From positions 429,337,265 to 429,401,264 of the forward strand of contig NC_085138.1 in assembly GCF_035046485.1 (NCBI RefSeq): 64,000 nucleotides of DNA. The letters run 5' to 3'. Both the position numbers and the translations under genes were made by a program. This stretch comes from Aedes albopictus (Eukaryota; Arthropoda; Insecta; Diptera; Culicidae). The notes under the pieces are model-generated. The model was not told where the DNA came from. It was given only the letters and a program-made list of their open reading frames with translations, and searched no databases. This document shows positions 22,346 through 34,600 of the stretch, in pieces. How positions within the stretch are numbered: position 1 is the stretch's first letter; each line of letters begins with the position of its first letter.

Positions 22346-22347
<2 letters not shown>

Positions 22348-22376
<29 letters not shown>
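22348..22376. repeat. (TTA)n microsatellite
   Basis: About nine TTA/ATT units in a row. Confidence 0.95.
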
Positions 22377-22682
22377 CTTTATCATCGAAATTTTCAGCCC
22401 TCGGCTGGTTCATCTCGTTTTTTGACTTTTCCTCCAGAATTTACTTTCTTACTTTTTGAATAATTACTATTGCGTCATCACTAGAAAGTTCTTCTAGATT
22501 CATATCAGAAAACATTAAAATTTCAATAACCTCCATAAATAGTAGAAATGTTGAAGGCTGATTTATTGTTTGAAAAAAGTTCTTTAGAAATTTCATCAGG
22601 ATCTGGACATTTTGGAATTAAAATATTTTGCAAAATTTTAACAGAAATTTTCTGTACCCATTACCTATGTATATAAAAGAAT

Positions 22683-23156
22683 CTTCGTAACGTGGGTAGA
22701 TAACATTTCCGTTACCGTTTTCTATTCCAGATTTTCGGCCACCCAGTCCTGCAGCGACTAAGATAATGAAACAAACCAGATGAATAACGCAGGTAGTCTC
22801 AACACAACCAAAAATATTTTGTGCGCCTGAGCGTTTACCAAACCTATCCTATGGAGATTACCCTTCCACTAACAACACCGAAATTCCTGTGACACTTAGG
22901 CCTGAGTGATCCTAGAGCTGTCTACATCTTTCATAGGTGTCCAAAACTAACCATCCTTTCCCATCCCTCAGCAGTCGCAAGGACGTGGCCAGAACAGTTC
23001 TCGACCATTGGAAGATTGGGCCAGTCTTGTCTAAGAGTCAGAGATTAGTCCCAAATCTTTGTGCTTTGGTTCGGACGGGAAGGAGGCAACCCTCATAACA
23101 GCGGTCTAGGACACACGAATTTGTGTGACTCGCTTAATGCTGATGCGAACGCTGCT
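22683..23156. mobile_element. Retroposed fragment (474 bp) with a 23-bp target duplication
   Basis: A 23-bp sequence at 22660-22682 (ATTACCTATG...AAAAGAAT) recurs on the right as ATTACCTA (23157-23164) plus TGTATATAAAAGAAT (24382-24396), once the MITE at 23165-24379 and one TA are removed. The 474 bp between look unlike both flanks and contain no ORF I recognise, and no poly(A). A long duplication implies target-primed insertion, so this may be a LINE 3' end or a SINE. Orientation is unknown. Confidence 0.7.
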
Positions 23157-23164
23157 ATTACCTA

Positions 23165-24379
23165 CACTCCCGTTCAAAAGTTTGGGGTCACCCCCTCAAA
23201 AACATGTCATTTTTTTAGGCCCATATCTCCGCCAACTTGCGTCCGATTTCAAAACCCTAGGTTTCATTCAAAAGATAATAAGTCAAAGAAACTTTGAACA
23301 TGATTTAAAAGAAACTTTTTCAAAAAATTTTGTATGTAAACTTAACCCAAAGTTGCCAAATTTTCTAAAAAATGAATATAAACTTACGGCAGTGTCGCTG
23401 GAAGATGGGTCGACCAAATTTTAAGATGAGAGCGGTAATATGACCCATTTTCTATTAGCTTTCAACTGCTTTTTACAGAACTTAGCTAAAAAATCTAGAA
23501 AAAAAGTTATCAAGAAAATTAATCCTTGATGTCATCGACCAAAAGTTTGGGGTCACCCCTCAATATGATGTATCGGCCAAAAGTTTGGGGTCACTTTCGT
23601 AAAACATAGAAAAGTGATTTGGTGATATCTTCGTCATCTATAGTTCAATTTTAATTATTTTTGGCTCATTTCAAAGATAATTAACTAAATTTACGTTTGA
23701 TGTCTTCAACTTAACGTATTTAACGATTTTTGTATATAAAAGTGTTATGTAAAGTTAGCACATTTTACCACGCTTCAAAAAATGAGGCAACTTTACGTTA
23801 AGTTTTAGTTGTAAATTTCAACAAATATGTGTGGTTCAATGTCTATGCAGTAAGTATCATTCATTTTGTTTCAAATAAGCCAAGAAGAATTAAAATTGAA
23901 TGAAAGATGACAAAGATATCAACAAATCACTTTTCCATGTTTTACGATAGTGACCCCAAACTTTTGACCGATACATCATTTTGAGGGGTGACCCCAAACT
24001 TTTGGTCGATGACATCAAGGATTAATTTACTTGATAATTTTTTTTCTAGATTTTTTAGCTAAGTTCTGTAAAAAGCAGTTGAAAGCTAATAGAAAATGGG
24101 TCATATTACCGCTCTCATCTTAAAATTTGGTCGACCCAACTTCTAGCGACACTGCCGTAAGTTTATATTCATTTTTTAGAAAATTTGGCAACTTTGGGTT
24201 AAGTTTACATACCAAATTTTTTGAATAAGTTTCTTTTAAATCATGTTCAAAGTTTCTTTGACTTATTATCTTTTGAATGAAACCTAGGGTTTTGAAATCG
24301 GACGCAAATTGGCGGAGATATGGGCCTAAAAAAATGACATGTTTTTGAGGGGGTGACCCCAAACTTTTGAACGGGAGTG
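23165..24379. mobile_element. 1.2-kb fold-back MITE, TA-flanked
   Basis: The ends CACTCCCGTTCAAAAGTTTG and its reverse complement are flanked by TA at 23163-23164 and 24380-24381. The left half (to about 23770) pairs with the right half almost throughout. The 16-mer AAAAGTTTGGGGTCAC occurs three times in each arm: starts 23176, 23541 and 23579 on the plus strand, and 23950, 23988 and 24353 inverted. Similar ~100-residue ORFs in both arms are mirror reads of the arms, not genes. This is probably a Tc1/mariner-type non-autonomous element. Confidence 0.88.
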
Positions 24380-24539
24380 TATGTATATAAAAGAATATAA
24401 TAATGCTGATAATTATGGCACCAGTTCCTGGCATTGTAAGGATACAGTAAAATAGGTCTCAGGAAAATCTAAAGGAGAGGGAAGCAAATGGGCGAACTAA
24501 AAAGTGTTATGGACGAACAATAGGGGAGCAGTTTATATA

Positions 24540-25085
24540 AGGTTCGAGGGGGTCTCAGAGGATTTCAAAGATATTTTGAAATTTTGATTTGCAGAGGTGA
24601 TTCAGGAGATTAAATTGGAATCCGTGGGCTTCAAAGGGCTTCAGGAGCATTTAAAGTGGATTGCAGGGTATTTAAAAGGGTCTCATGGAGACTTCAGGGG
24701 CATTTTGAAGTGTTTTGAGATGTTCCAAGAGGTTTCAGGAAGTTTTAGGGGCTAAAACACTCTGAAACTCGAAAAACGTCTCTACAACTTCCTCAAAACC
24801 CCCTGAAACTATCTGGTTATGCCGGAAACGCTTCTGAATTCCCCTGAAACGTTCCTGAAACCCTTTACACGCCCAGAAATGCCTCTGAAACCCCCAAAAG
24901 CGCCTTGATGTGATCAAGGATACCTGATTAAACCCCCTGAGACGCCCTTTAATGCCCTGAAAACACCTTGAAACCCGTTGAGATTTCCAGAATCCCTGAA
25001 ACCCGAACTTCCCCTCCTTCCATTCCACTGAAACGATCCCGAACCCACCTGAAATTACCTTAAATGTCAAGAAATGCCCAGACAC
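24540..25085. repeat. Degenerate TTTCAGG repeat with a polarity switch
   Basis: From 24540 to about 24755 the units read TTTCAGGGG on the plus strand. From 24760 to 25085 they read CCCCTGAAAC, the opposite polarity. The change is abrupt, so the block is an inverted pair of tandem tracts. Confidence 0.75.
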
Positions 25086-25489
25086 ACTGACATGTCTCTA
25101 AAACTCCGTAGAAAGCTCTAAATGTAAAGACCCACTCATACCCTCTCATTCTGATTCTAGCTTCTTCAGTCTTGGGTAAATCAAAAAGACTAGTTTTACC
25201 ACAGACAAACAGACATATAACTTAGAAGAAAATTGCTTCAAAACATCGTTAGGCATCACCCTTTATGATGCCTAATCCGAAGCATTCATTTGCAGGTAAG
25301 GTATCCGACGAGTCGATATAACAATTAAGCAGTAGACGACTCCCCCATGGCGTCATGGCGTCATCCACATGAATGAAGGTTCATCTTGGAGTCATTTTAT
25401 GTAAACATTAGTCGGCGTCGCGTTCATTTCTCCCCAAAAATGAGAGGCAATGAGCTTCTGAAATGAGCTGGGTGTGGTTGAATTTAGAT
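25086..25489. other. Non-repeat island, no gene seen
   Basis: Unique-looking sequence between two degenerate tracts. It contains a short palindrome at about 25250-25282 (TTAGGCATCA...TGATGCCTAA) and a duplicated GGCGTCAT. No ORF of note. Confidence 0.5.
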
Positions 25490-26560
25490 ATGTCGAAATG
25501 GCATTTTCAGCACAATCATTTCAGAGGGATTTTAGAGGCGTTTTAAAGCGTTTCAATGCATTTCAGAACGTTTGAGACATGTTTTAGGGGGCTTCAGAGG
25601 TTCTCAGGCTAGTTTCACAGAGGTTTCATTCGGGTTTTCGAGACGTTCCAAAGCGTTTCAAGGCGTTTCAGGGCGTTTTAGTAGGTTTTAGAGAGGCTCT
25701 ATGGGGCTTTGGGTTTTTGGAGTTTCACGGAGGTTTCATGGGAGATTTCAGAGGCGATTCAAAGCATTTCAAGATATTTCGATGCGTTTTAGTTTGAGGG
25801 GGTTTCAGAGGTATTTTAGGGGATCTTTTTTTTGCTTCACGGCAGTTCCTTGGAGCTTTCAAAGGCATGTCAAAGCGTTCCGAAGACGTTTCGAAGCGTT
25901 ACAAGGTATTTCAAGCATTTCAGGGCGTTTCAAAAGGTTTCTAGGGGCTTCAGAGGCTCTCAGGCGAATTTCACGGAGATTTCATGGGAATTTCACAGGC
26001 GTTTCAAATTGTGTTGGGAGGGTTCAGAGAGGTTTTAGGGGAATTCAGAGACTCTTAGGTGAATTTCACAGATGCTTCATGGGGGGTTTTAATGCGTTTC
26101 AGGGCGTTCCAAGACGTTTCAAGGCGTTTCAGGGGACGTTAAATGTTTCATGGGAGTTTCAGAGACGTTTGAAATCGTTGAAAGCCGTTTCAATGCATTT
26201 AAGGATGTTTAAGGAGGGTTTCAGGAGACTTTAGAGGCGCTCAGGTAAATTTCATTGAGTTTTCATGGGTATTTAAGATGCGTTTCAAATCGTTTCTAGG
26301 CGTTTTAAACTGTTTCAAAGCATTTCAGAGTGTCTCAGGAGGTATCATGAGGGTTTAGAGGGCTCCAGAGGCTCTCAGTGGTTCCATGGAGGTTTTAGGG
26401 GGCTTCATAGGCTCTCAGGTGGATATCGCTGAGGTTTCATGGGGATTTCAGAGGCGATTCAAAACGTTTCAGATGGTATCAGAAGGGCTTTATAATGATT
26501 CAGCGGCTCTCAGGTGAATTTTACGGAGATTTCAAAGGGACTCCAAAGACGTTTCAATGT
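25490..26560. repeat. Degenerate TTTCAGAGGCGTTTCA tandem repeat
   Basis: Units like GGCGTTTCAAAGCGTTTCA and CTCAGGTGAATTTCA recur with a higher-order rhythm, near 100-150 bases, marked by GGTTTCATGGGG. The 177-residue ORF at 25701-26234 is a translation of this tract, rich in Arg, Phe and Gly, and is not a gene. Confidence 0.8.
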
Positions 26561-26890
26561 GTTAATAGATCAGACGGCCTAAACTGTAGGAAGTTCTCAG
26601 ATACTCCTATAAAATACTAGAACTTAACTATTGATAGAACATAGATGCCTGAAGCTGTGTGAATATGAACATCATTCATAATGCTCTTAGATACAACGAA
26701 AGCTACTCGTAGATTCTATGACCATTATTCAATGGAATTCTTGGAGACCCTTAATGAATCAATGAATTCACTTAATAGATCACAGAGCATGCATGCATGA
26801 AGCTATGTAAGCATAAATTTCATTCGTAATGCTCCTCCAATAGATCACTGAATCGTAAGAACTCTGAAGCCGATGTGGATCTTACGAGTT
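26561..26890. repeat. Diverged direct repeat
   Basis: AATAGATCA, GAAGCT.TGT and CATTC.TAATGCTC occur twice, at about 26570-26695 and 26773-26845. It looks like an old tandem duplication. No coding signal. Confidence 0.5.
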
Positions 26891-26898
26891 AATCTGAT

Positions 26899-26970
26899 CT
26901 TGTACCGACTTTTCGAACCTTCTAATCAGAATACCGTCTTCGAATGAGTGTAAGTAATCAGTTATGTACC
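26899..26970 (-). repeat. Palindromic repeat family, copy 2 (partial, inverted)
   Basis: CTTGTACCGACTTTTCGAA, then an ATACCGTC block and TTCGAATGAGTGTAAGTAAT, is the reverse complement of the right part of the copy at 57513-57614. Only one arm is present. Confidence 0.75.
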
Positions 26971-27179
26971 TTTAAATTCCGCCCTCTTTTGCTTATCGTT
27001 TGACGGATTCGCGGACCCACATACACTGAAAGACGGCTAGCGGTTGAAATTACTATTCTGAGGGTCAACATAAATGTACAACGCCACTTGATTTGTACAG
27101 ACTGAGTTTCGTTTCAATTCAACAGATAAATGTATTCAATTTGACCATGGACCCGATTTACAATTAAAAAAAGTTTCTC

Positions 27180-27252
27180 TTGGCAACCGGATTCGAACCA
27201 ACAATCTTGAGATCACCAGGCTCGCACGCTACCACTCGGCTATCGAACCGGT
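27180..27252 (-). pseudogene. tRNA-like sequence (tRNA pseudogene or SINE head)
   Basis: Read on the minus strand there is a box A, TAGCCGAGTGGTAGCG, and about 35 bases later a box B, GGTTCGAATCC. The acceptor arms do not pair and the anticodon stem is only GAG/CTC around nine bases, so it is not a working tRNA. It could be a SINE promoter region, but no tail or target duplication was found. Confidence 0.55.
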
Positions 27253-27259
27253 TGATATG

Positions 27260-28117
27260 AGAGGAAACAGAATGAACACAAGAAGCGTTCATGGGTTGAT
27301 GATTATGTTTTGCCATAGTAAATTTGAAAACATTTTTGTGCTTGTCATAACCGCATGCCGTGTTTTAGTGTACTGAAATGAATTGTGATTTTATTAAAAT
27401 TCCAATAAACTGGAAAACTCCCTTCAAATTTTTTGCATTTAGTTTATTTTATTTCTATGCATTCGTTAAAAATTTGTAATTATTCAAATCAGAACCAATA
27501 CTAAATCAAATCGAGAATGGAATGAATATCATTCAGTTATAAACTTCCTAAAAAGTGATAATAAACAATCTGTTTTGGGGTTTTCATTACTCAAATTGTT
27601 TTGATTTTGACGGATACTGAACCCATTTAAAATAATCCGAATCTTGTCTGAAATTAGGCATGGAGCTCGGATGAGCCAAAAATCATTCAATTTACGGCGG
27701 GGGTTTTCGTTCAGTGTAGTTAACTGATTAAGTTTGAAAATTTTATTATTTTGAATCTAACGTGTATGGTTTATATTGCATTTTAAATATTCGAATGAAA
27801 CAGGTAGTTTGTTTTAGAAGTTTCCTGGAAATAAACTCTGAAAATAGACCAATAGAGAACACATCATATATCTATGGGAAATCAGTGGAACTGAATCAAT
27901 TTCACTCAACTTTTTACCGTGTTTCTTATGGGTATCTAAAACACGAATTCTAAGGGTAAAACTTTGCATTTTAGAGTTAAGTGTGTCCCCTCTAGTACAC
28001 CGGCAATCAAAAAGGGTCTAATTTCTGGAGACAACTTTATTGATGACCATTGTACAAAGCTTCATTATTCATCTTCCTGAAGATTGTAGTCCAAAACCAT
28101 TTTCCAATCGAACTTAC
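27260..28117. other. Non-coding; downstream intron of the lipase gene if the gene continues
   Basis: Begins (on the minus strand) directly after the GTAAGT donor of the last lipase exon found. AT-rich, with no lipase-like exon. Confidence 0.5.
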
Positions 28118-28670
28118 CGGAAGCAGGCGCAACATGTCATCTTTGGAACCAGCCGGTACGGTCCGGTGCAGCAGTGCATGTAGCACACCATGGGCCATCC
28201 ATACGCTGCCAGCGCAAACCTCAAAAAGTGTCGCGCATTTTTTATCGTCATCCACGCCGGTGATGTTGCAAACACCCTCGTAATGTCCGTAGAATACCGC
28301 GGTCCGTCGTCGTTCAGCATCCGTATTCTCCTCATTTCGCGGGTTTCTCGCTTCTGCCGTACTCGCAGCAGTACACATCCGGCCATGATATCCGAGGGGA
28401 CCAGATCTGTCCCCCGGAACAGGGCACTCAGTAGACTCGCCACCTGCGTGAATGCCTCGTGGCCGAATTCATCCTTCCGCAGGCAGCAGAACGCCCACCG
28501 GAACCTCCGGAACCACAGTTTCGAAACCTTTCGGTGAATCGCCGACTCGGTGGGCCCGTTGTCGTTGCTATCCCTACCGTTCTTATATTTGGCCGACCCC
28601 AGCGGGTCAAATACTATTGCTAATCCGAAGATAATAAGCGCAAAGACTACCCAGTTGAATAGTACGATTG
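28118..28670 (-). CDS. DAGLB: Lipase coding exon 4
   Basis: Acceptor CCGTACAG, donor TTCCG|GTAAGT. It encodes the fourth membrane segment ([20 protein letters not shown]) and the first cytosolic part, up to KMTCCACF. It leaves two bases (CG) for the next, unseen exon. Confidence 0.9.
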
Positions 28671-31600
28671 CTGTACGGAGGGAAGAGAAGAAAAAAGTTA
28701 AGTGGTGACGGAATTAGTTCATTTGTAAGCTAATGATATGGAAGGTCAAGGGTGGTCACAAGGCGCCGGCGTTGGACTAGACTAGCAGCTCAAGGCGAGA
28801 TGGATAATAAAGTGATCATTATGACGCCAGATGACACCATGTTAGATACGTCAACAGAGACACGAGCAGTACTTAGAATGTTTTTCACAGCTTTCAACGT
28901 AGGAATTACTTCCACTGACGTAAATGAACGTGGTGCGATCGTAAATATAACAATTATGGAGTTTTTTACGGCAATAAATTCTGGAATTAAGCAACAAAAA
29001 CAGTAGCTTCACTTTTATAATGTACACAGAAATACTCATCAACCTAAAATACAACACCTAACCTAACTTAACCTTTAGTTATATGTCAACGGGGAAAAAA
29101 TAAAGCACTTTGAATTATACAAAGCTAAAATTTCAAAAGTGTGTTGAAAACTACAGTGGCACTAACGTCAACTATGCGAATATGAGCAGTATGGTCAGTC
29201 TCGAAGTTTTTGATGACATGGACGCATTTGAAGCACATCAAAGATAATCTTCTTCAAGTACAGCGTCGCTAATCGTTACACATAAAGATAATCACGGCGG
29301 AAAACTTCGAATATCGACCACGTTCTGGTTGATGAATATCTCCGACATTATCTATGAGAGAGCATTTTGAGGAAAAAAAAGCGCAGCGCGGGCAGTGATG
29401 CTGCAGCACGAGACGCGGCAGAACGTGGCATTTTACATGCGGAAGCTGAAGTAGCAGACAGTGAAATAATATCGTCTACCTGGAAAGAGCAACTTTTACT
29501 GATGTGGTACTCTTCCCGAGCAAAGCCTGATAGCAAATTGAAAACTAATTTTGATGTTGTAATATTGCAAATTTCGATAACTCAGGTTGTTTTCGTTTTG
29601 GTCGTTTTAACGTTTAAAACATCAAAAATGAGAGCAAGAAAAATGAAGAACCGTTAAATCTAGAGTTTTTCGGTTGATATCAAATCATAAATGCAATAAT
29701 ATAATTGTACTAATGATATATCCTTAGAGTTACTTTGCATAGTTTACCAAAAGATTTGAAACTATTCTAACACTACCTAAATATTTACATTGATTTTAAA
29801 TTACAGCAAACAGAAAACAAAGTTTGAAATCAAATTAAGTAAATATAAACTGATATCAAAATATGATATGAATTTGTTGCTGAATACAAATCATGTTTTC
29901 GTTTTGCTGTGATTTTGTTGTTGGAATTTGCTTGGATTTACAAACAATGAAATTCCGTAAAATCAGGCTCTGCCTAATACCATGGTAATTAGTTACAGCA
30001 GATGTATAATATACAAAAATGTCATCGTATGGAAAAAATTGGATATGTTTGATGAAACGCTATACTATTCTTTGTCAAAAACTCATTATAAATTTCCACA
30101 GATCGCAAATTAGATTTGCATTTCAATACGGATCCATCGTCCTCCAAAGTCCACCCAACACCGACGCAAATTAACCTTTGACGTTAGAAAGACAACTTTT
30201 TTCCGCGCTCATCATTCGCAAAAACTTTTGAAGCAATTAATTTTCCCGCCACCCACCGACCGACTCGTCGGTATATCATCTTACCTTCGATCACAGTTCG
30301 AGTTATTTTGTCTTCACTCTTGCACTCGATGGTCCCGCAGAAGGCCCACATCGTGCCAAAGATGTTCAGTCCTGTCTCTGGCAGAATCAGCAGAATCCTG
30401 TAATCGGGGAAAAAATAGAGCACAAACATCATCAATCCTGTTTTCCGGTGACAGACGACGAAAACAGCCAAGTACTCACTTAATGACCAGAAGGGGCGCC
30501 ACCCAGCGGCGCTTCTGCACCTCGGTGATGCTGCCCTGGGCGCTGCGGTTCACCAGCAGTACGAGCAGAACCATATTGATACTAATTAACGCTAGGGTTC
30601 CTACTAGGTAGATGCGCACGGCTAGGCCGGCCTGTTCATCGCACTCCGCGGTCACGCTCCAGTACGTCGACGTCACGCATGATATCAGCCCGAGCCTGTA
30701 TGATGGGAAGAGAGTGTGTAGAAGAAAGGGAAAGGGAAATAGTGATTTTTTTCTTAGTCTACTTTTGCGGTGGAAAAATCGGTGTGAATAAGTTCAATGA
30801 CTAACTGTGCCCAGGTGCTGATTAATGGAGATGTAAGTTATGTAAAGTGCGAGAAATACAACTTACTACAGTGAATCAGTTTCTTGACTGTACGGAATGG
30901 GAAAAAATATACTCAAAAAATGCAATAAACTTGTAACTTTTTGACGTTTTTGTCTTTTTAAGTAAAATAAATTTCTTTTAGATTTGCTTTGAATTACGTT
31001 AAATGTGTATATAGTTTCTATTTAAGAGTATAAATTGAAATAAATTCTTGAGTTAATACAATTGCTTAATCGAAATTAATTATCAGAAAAACACTTTGAC
31101 GTTTTTCTCTTTTTAAGCAAAATTATTTTTGAATTATTGTATTTAGTAAATAGTTGACTTATTTCTATTACAAAATTGAAGTTTAAATTCACAGACGAAA
31201 AGCATTTGGATTAGATTGAAACATAACCTGACTTTGCTTGTGACTGTCCACGTTAGAAGTAAATTTGTTTATGTCGACTGGTTTGTGTCTCGGCTATAAC
31301 CATACCATAATAAGACGTAGTGAGTGCAGCAATGGCTCCTGAATATATGTGTCTCATTATCACCATCTTGACGAACCTAGACAAGCGCCAATTTCTTATA
31401 TCGCCATTTGAATTTGCCATTGGCGCAATTGCAGAAGATAATAGGGGAATTGTTAGAAAGACGACTTAAGCTCGATCACTTCGCTCGCATATCGGCTGGA
31501 GAATAGTGGTTATCGCGATTACAGTAAATTTTCAGTTAAGTTGAGTTGTGCTCTAGTTAACCTTTAGTAAAGGTAATTTGAAGAAAAGTGAATTCAGTGA

Positions 31601-34600
31601 AGTGGTTCAAAACGGTGATATTTTGTAATTTTGTATTTTTATAGCTTGAGACGTAGTCTCCGTTGTTCCACGCGAACACTATTCTAGTGTTTTACTTTGA
31701 AATCGTACAAAAAAGGTAAATTCTTAAAATTGTGTTAACTAAATATCAGTGTAATTAAATTATCATTCGCGTTGGACTTTTCAGCGCCTGGGCGCTTTTT
31801 TGGTACGGGCTGGAGTTCGATCCTTCGACAAGCGGAGTCGTTTGGGACTTTTGTGGTGCTGTACACACCGTGATTAGTTTGAAAGGAGCTCGTGCATCCG
31901 CTAAGGCCCGCCTAGCATAGGCAGTCAAACGGGGGAAGTGAAGATCGTCAGTAAGACGAGCGATATTCTCCAACGGTCGCCAATCAACCGTTGTGTAAGG
32001 TCCACCCACCGTTACAACCCCTGTGGATCGGGAGTCAAGGAGAGTTCGGATTGGGTTCACGTCGCCAAAAGCGTGTCCCTTTCCGTACAGTCGGAAGGTC
32101 GGCGCTATTCCTCGCTCGGTCATAACGGAAAGGTACGTGAAGCTCTCCCTAAATAAAATCGGAAGGCCTCCGTCCAGCCGCCACTTCCCACCGCAACTTT
32201 ATATCGGCCATCTTAGCACGAGCTCAGGTCCGCTCCTCGCCGCCATCGAGCGAGGAACGCTGCTAGCAGACCGTTAGCAATTCTTCGAGTTCGACCAAGA
32301 CTTCTTCGCCGGCACCCCGCCGGAAGCTCATCGAGTCGAACATCGCATCGTAGAACACGCCGCTTCGAGTCAACGACATCCAAAATCCTGCGCAGGTATG
32401 TGGTAGTTTTTTCATGGCCATGAATAGTTTTTTTTTCCATTTCCCACTACCATAAAATAGTCCAACCCGAATGAGAAAGGTTCAATAAAAGTAATTGTAA
32501 AGTTGAAGTTCCGAGACTTAGTTTGATCCCGGTTTTGAACACTGAAAGTTTTCCCTTTTTCTTACGTTTCCGTTTCCGTTTTTCGTTTGGGCTAATTGAG
32601 CCGCCGGACTTCTAATTTTCATTCGAGTTTGCGATTGTGTTTGAGCGAGTTTAAGTCGACGAAGTTGGGTAATTTGGATAACAAGATTGGTAATCTTAGA
32701 GCGAAAGTTTGGCGTTTTTCTAGCGGTCGGGAAAGTGTCTAGTTCGGTCATTTTAATTTGGTGAGTCAAAACAGCCGTTCGAATAACCCCTGAGGACTTG
32801 TCTCAGCAAAGTCGGGCAAATCAACAGACTGGTGGTCTCTCGCAAGCGGGAGTGGCGCTAAAGCCACCGAAAGTTTACAAAAAACCTCGGTTGAGTTCTT
32901 GAACGGTTACAAACTACAATAAACATAAATAGTCAATGAAATGGCCAAACTTAGCAGTTGTGATTATGAAGTATGAAAGAAACCAAAATAATAAAAGTTT
33001 TCACAAATTACTTATAAGAAGCAAAAATTTAGAAGCGAAAGCTAGAAGCTAAAACCTAGAAATCTAGACATAAAATGCTAAAAAAATATGAAAAAAAATG
33101 GAAATTTTGATTTGTAAGTTAGAAATTGAAAACATACAACTGAAATCTAATTGTTAAAAGAATTTAAAAAAAAACAAAAAGCAAATAATGGAAATATTTA
33201 AGAGTTGAGAAGCTTAAATGAGGGCCCATTTAGCCGATGCGGTAAACACAAGGGTATTTAGCAAATTCATGCTGAGGGTGGCAGGTTGGATTCCCGGTCG
33301 GTGCAGAAGCTTTTCGTAATGAAAATTTCCTCGACTTTCTTGGCAATACTCTATACTTTCTTCGTGAATGAAGTGAGAGCTAATGGAGCTAGTACTTATA
33401 GGTTTTTGGGGTGCCCAAGACAGACTTGAGGTATGAAGAGGTCAATAGGAGTTTATCGATTTGAGGACATACAGGCGAGTCAAGGAGCTTTAAACGAAAA
33501 GTGTGAGTCAAGGAGCGTAGAAGTGAGTTTATAAATAGGTTCAGAGGTAATTCGTAAGGTTGAAAGAGAAGAAGGATGGAAGCTTATGGAGGGTAAAATA
33601 GGGAAATTTGTTCATAAATCAAGTAAGGGCTGAAATGGGGGAATTTAGTTCACGAGAACAGGTTCTGCTCCTGGGAATTTGAAATGGGGCCAAGGGGGTT
33701 TCCAGAAAGCTCCGAAAGAGTAAAAAAATAGGGGATTAGAAGGATTTTAGGGGTGTTTCAGGGAGTGGTTCTTCGGATTTCAGGAGCCTTTAGGCGTTCC
33801 GTCAGGTTTCATTGGCGTTTTAATGGGACTTCGGGGTTTTCAGGGGCTTTTCAATAGTATTATGGGGGTTACAGGGCGTTCCTAGCGGTTTTAGGAGTGT
33901 TTGATAGCATTTCAGCAGCGTTTCAAGGTGTTTTCAGGTGTGTTTTAGTGGTTCTTTGGAGCGTTTTAACCCTTCTGCGCGCGTGCCGTTGTAAAAAGTA
34001 TAACACTGCCAAAAAACCTCGCTCGTCGTTTACAGCGCGAATGCTGTGCAGTTTAAGCTGCTTGATGGCGCGCGTCCTGATTGATGATTCAAAGGGCGTT
34101 TCAATGAGATTTCGGAGGCATTTCAAGTAGGATCGTATCAGGGAGGGGGGGGGGTTTCCAGGAACACCCTTAAAACATAGTGGTTTCGGAAGCATTTCAA
34201 ATGGATTACGGAGATTTCAAGGGATTTTCAATGGGATTATGGAAGTGTCTGGGGCGTTTCAAGGCATTTCAAGGGCGTTTCAAGAGGTTTTTGTGAAGAG
34301 ATGTCTGAAAGTTCTCTCAAACTTTCTGAAATGCCTCCACAATCCCAATAAAACCCTATCGGACCCCACCTAATGCACCTAAGACTCTTCGAAACCCCTT
34401 AAAACGTCACAGTAACGCCTCTTAAACCCGCCGAAAACCGAAACCCCCCCCTCCCGAGCTACATGTATCGCACCTGAGAATCTCCGAAACCCTCGAAAAT
34501 GTTCTAAAACTTCCTGAAATGCCTCCAAAATCCCCTTGATATCCTCTTGAGCCCCATGTAACGAACCCATTGGGAGTTCTTAAATGCCACTGAGACCTCC

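Noticed and set aside
23125..24434. Two nearly identical ~100-residue ORFs on opposite strands
   Set aside because: They are mirror reads of the two arms of one fold-back MITE, not a gene pair.
25701..26234. 177-residue plus-strand ORF rich in Arg, Phe and Gly
   Set aside because: It is a translation of the degenerate TTTCAG repeat and has no start context or domain.
27180..27252. Functional tRNA gene on the minus strand
   Set aside because: Box A and box B are good, but the acceptor stem does not pair and the anticodon arm is defective.
28428..28610. Arg-rich minus-strand ORF and plus-strand ORFs at 28050-28634
   Set aside because: Shadows of lipase exon 4 in other frames.
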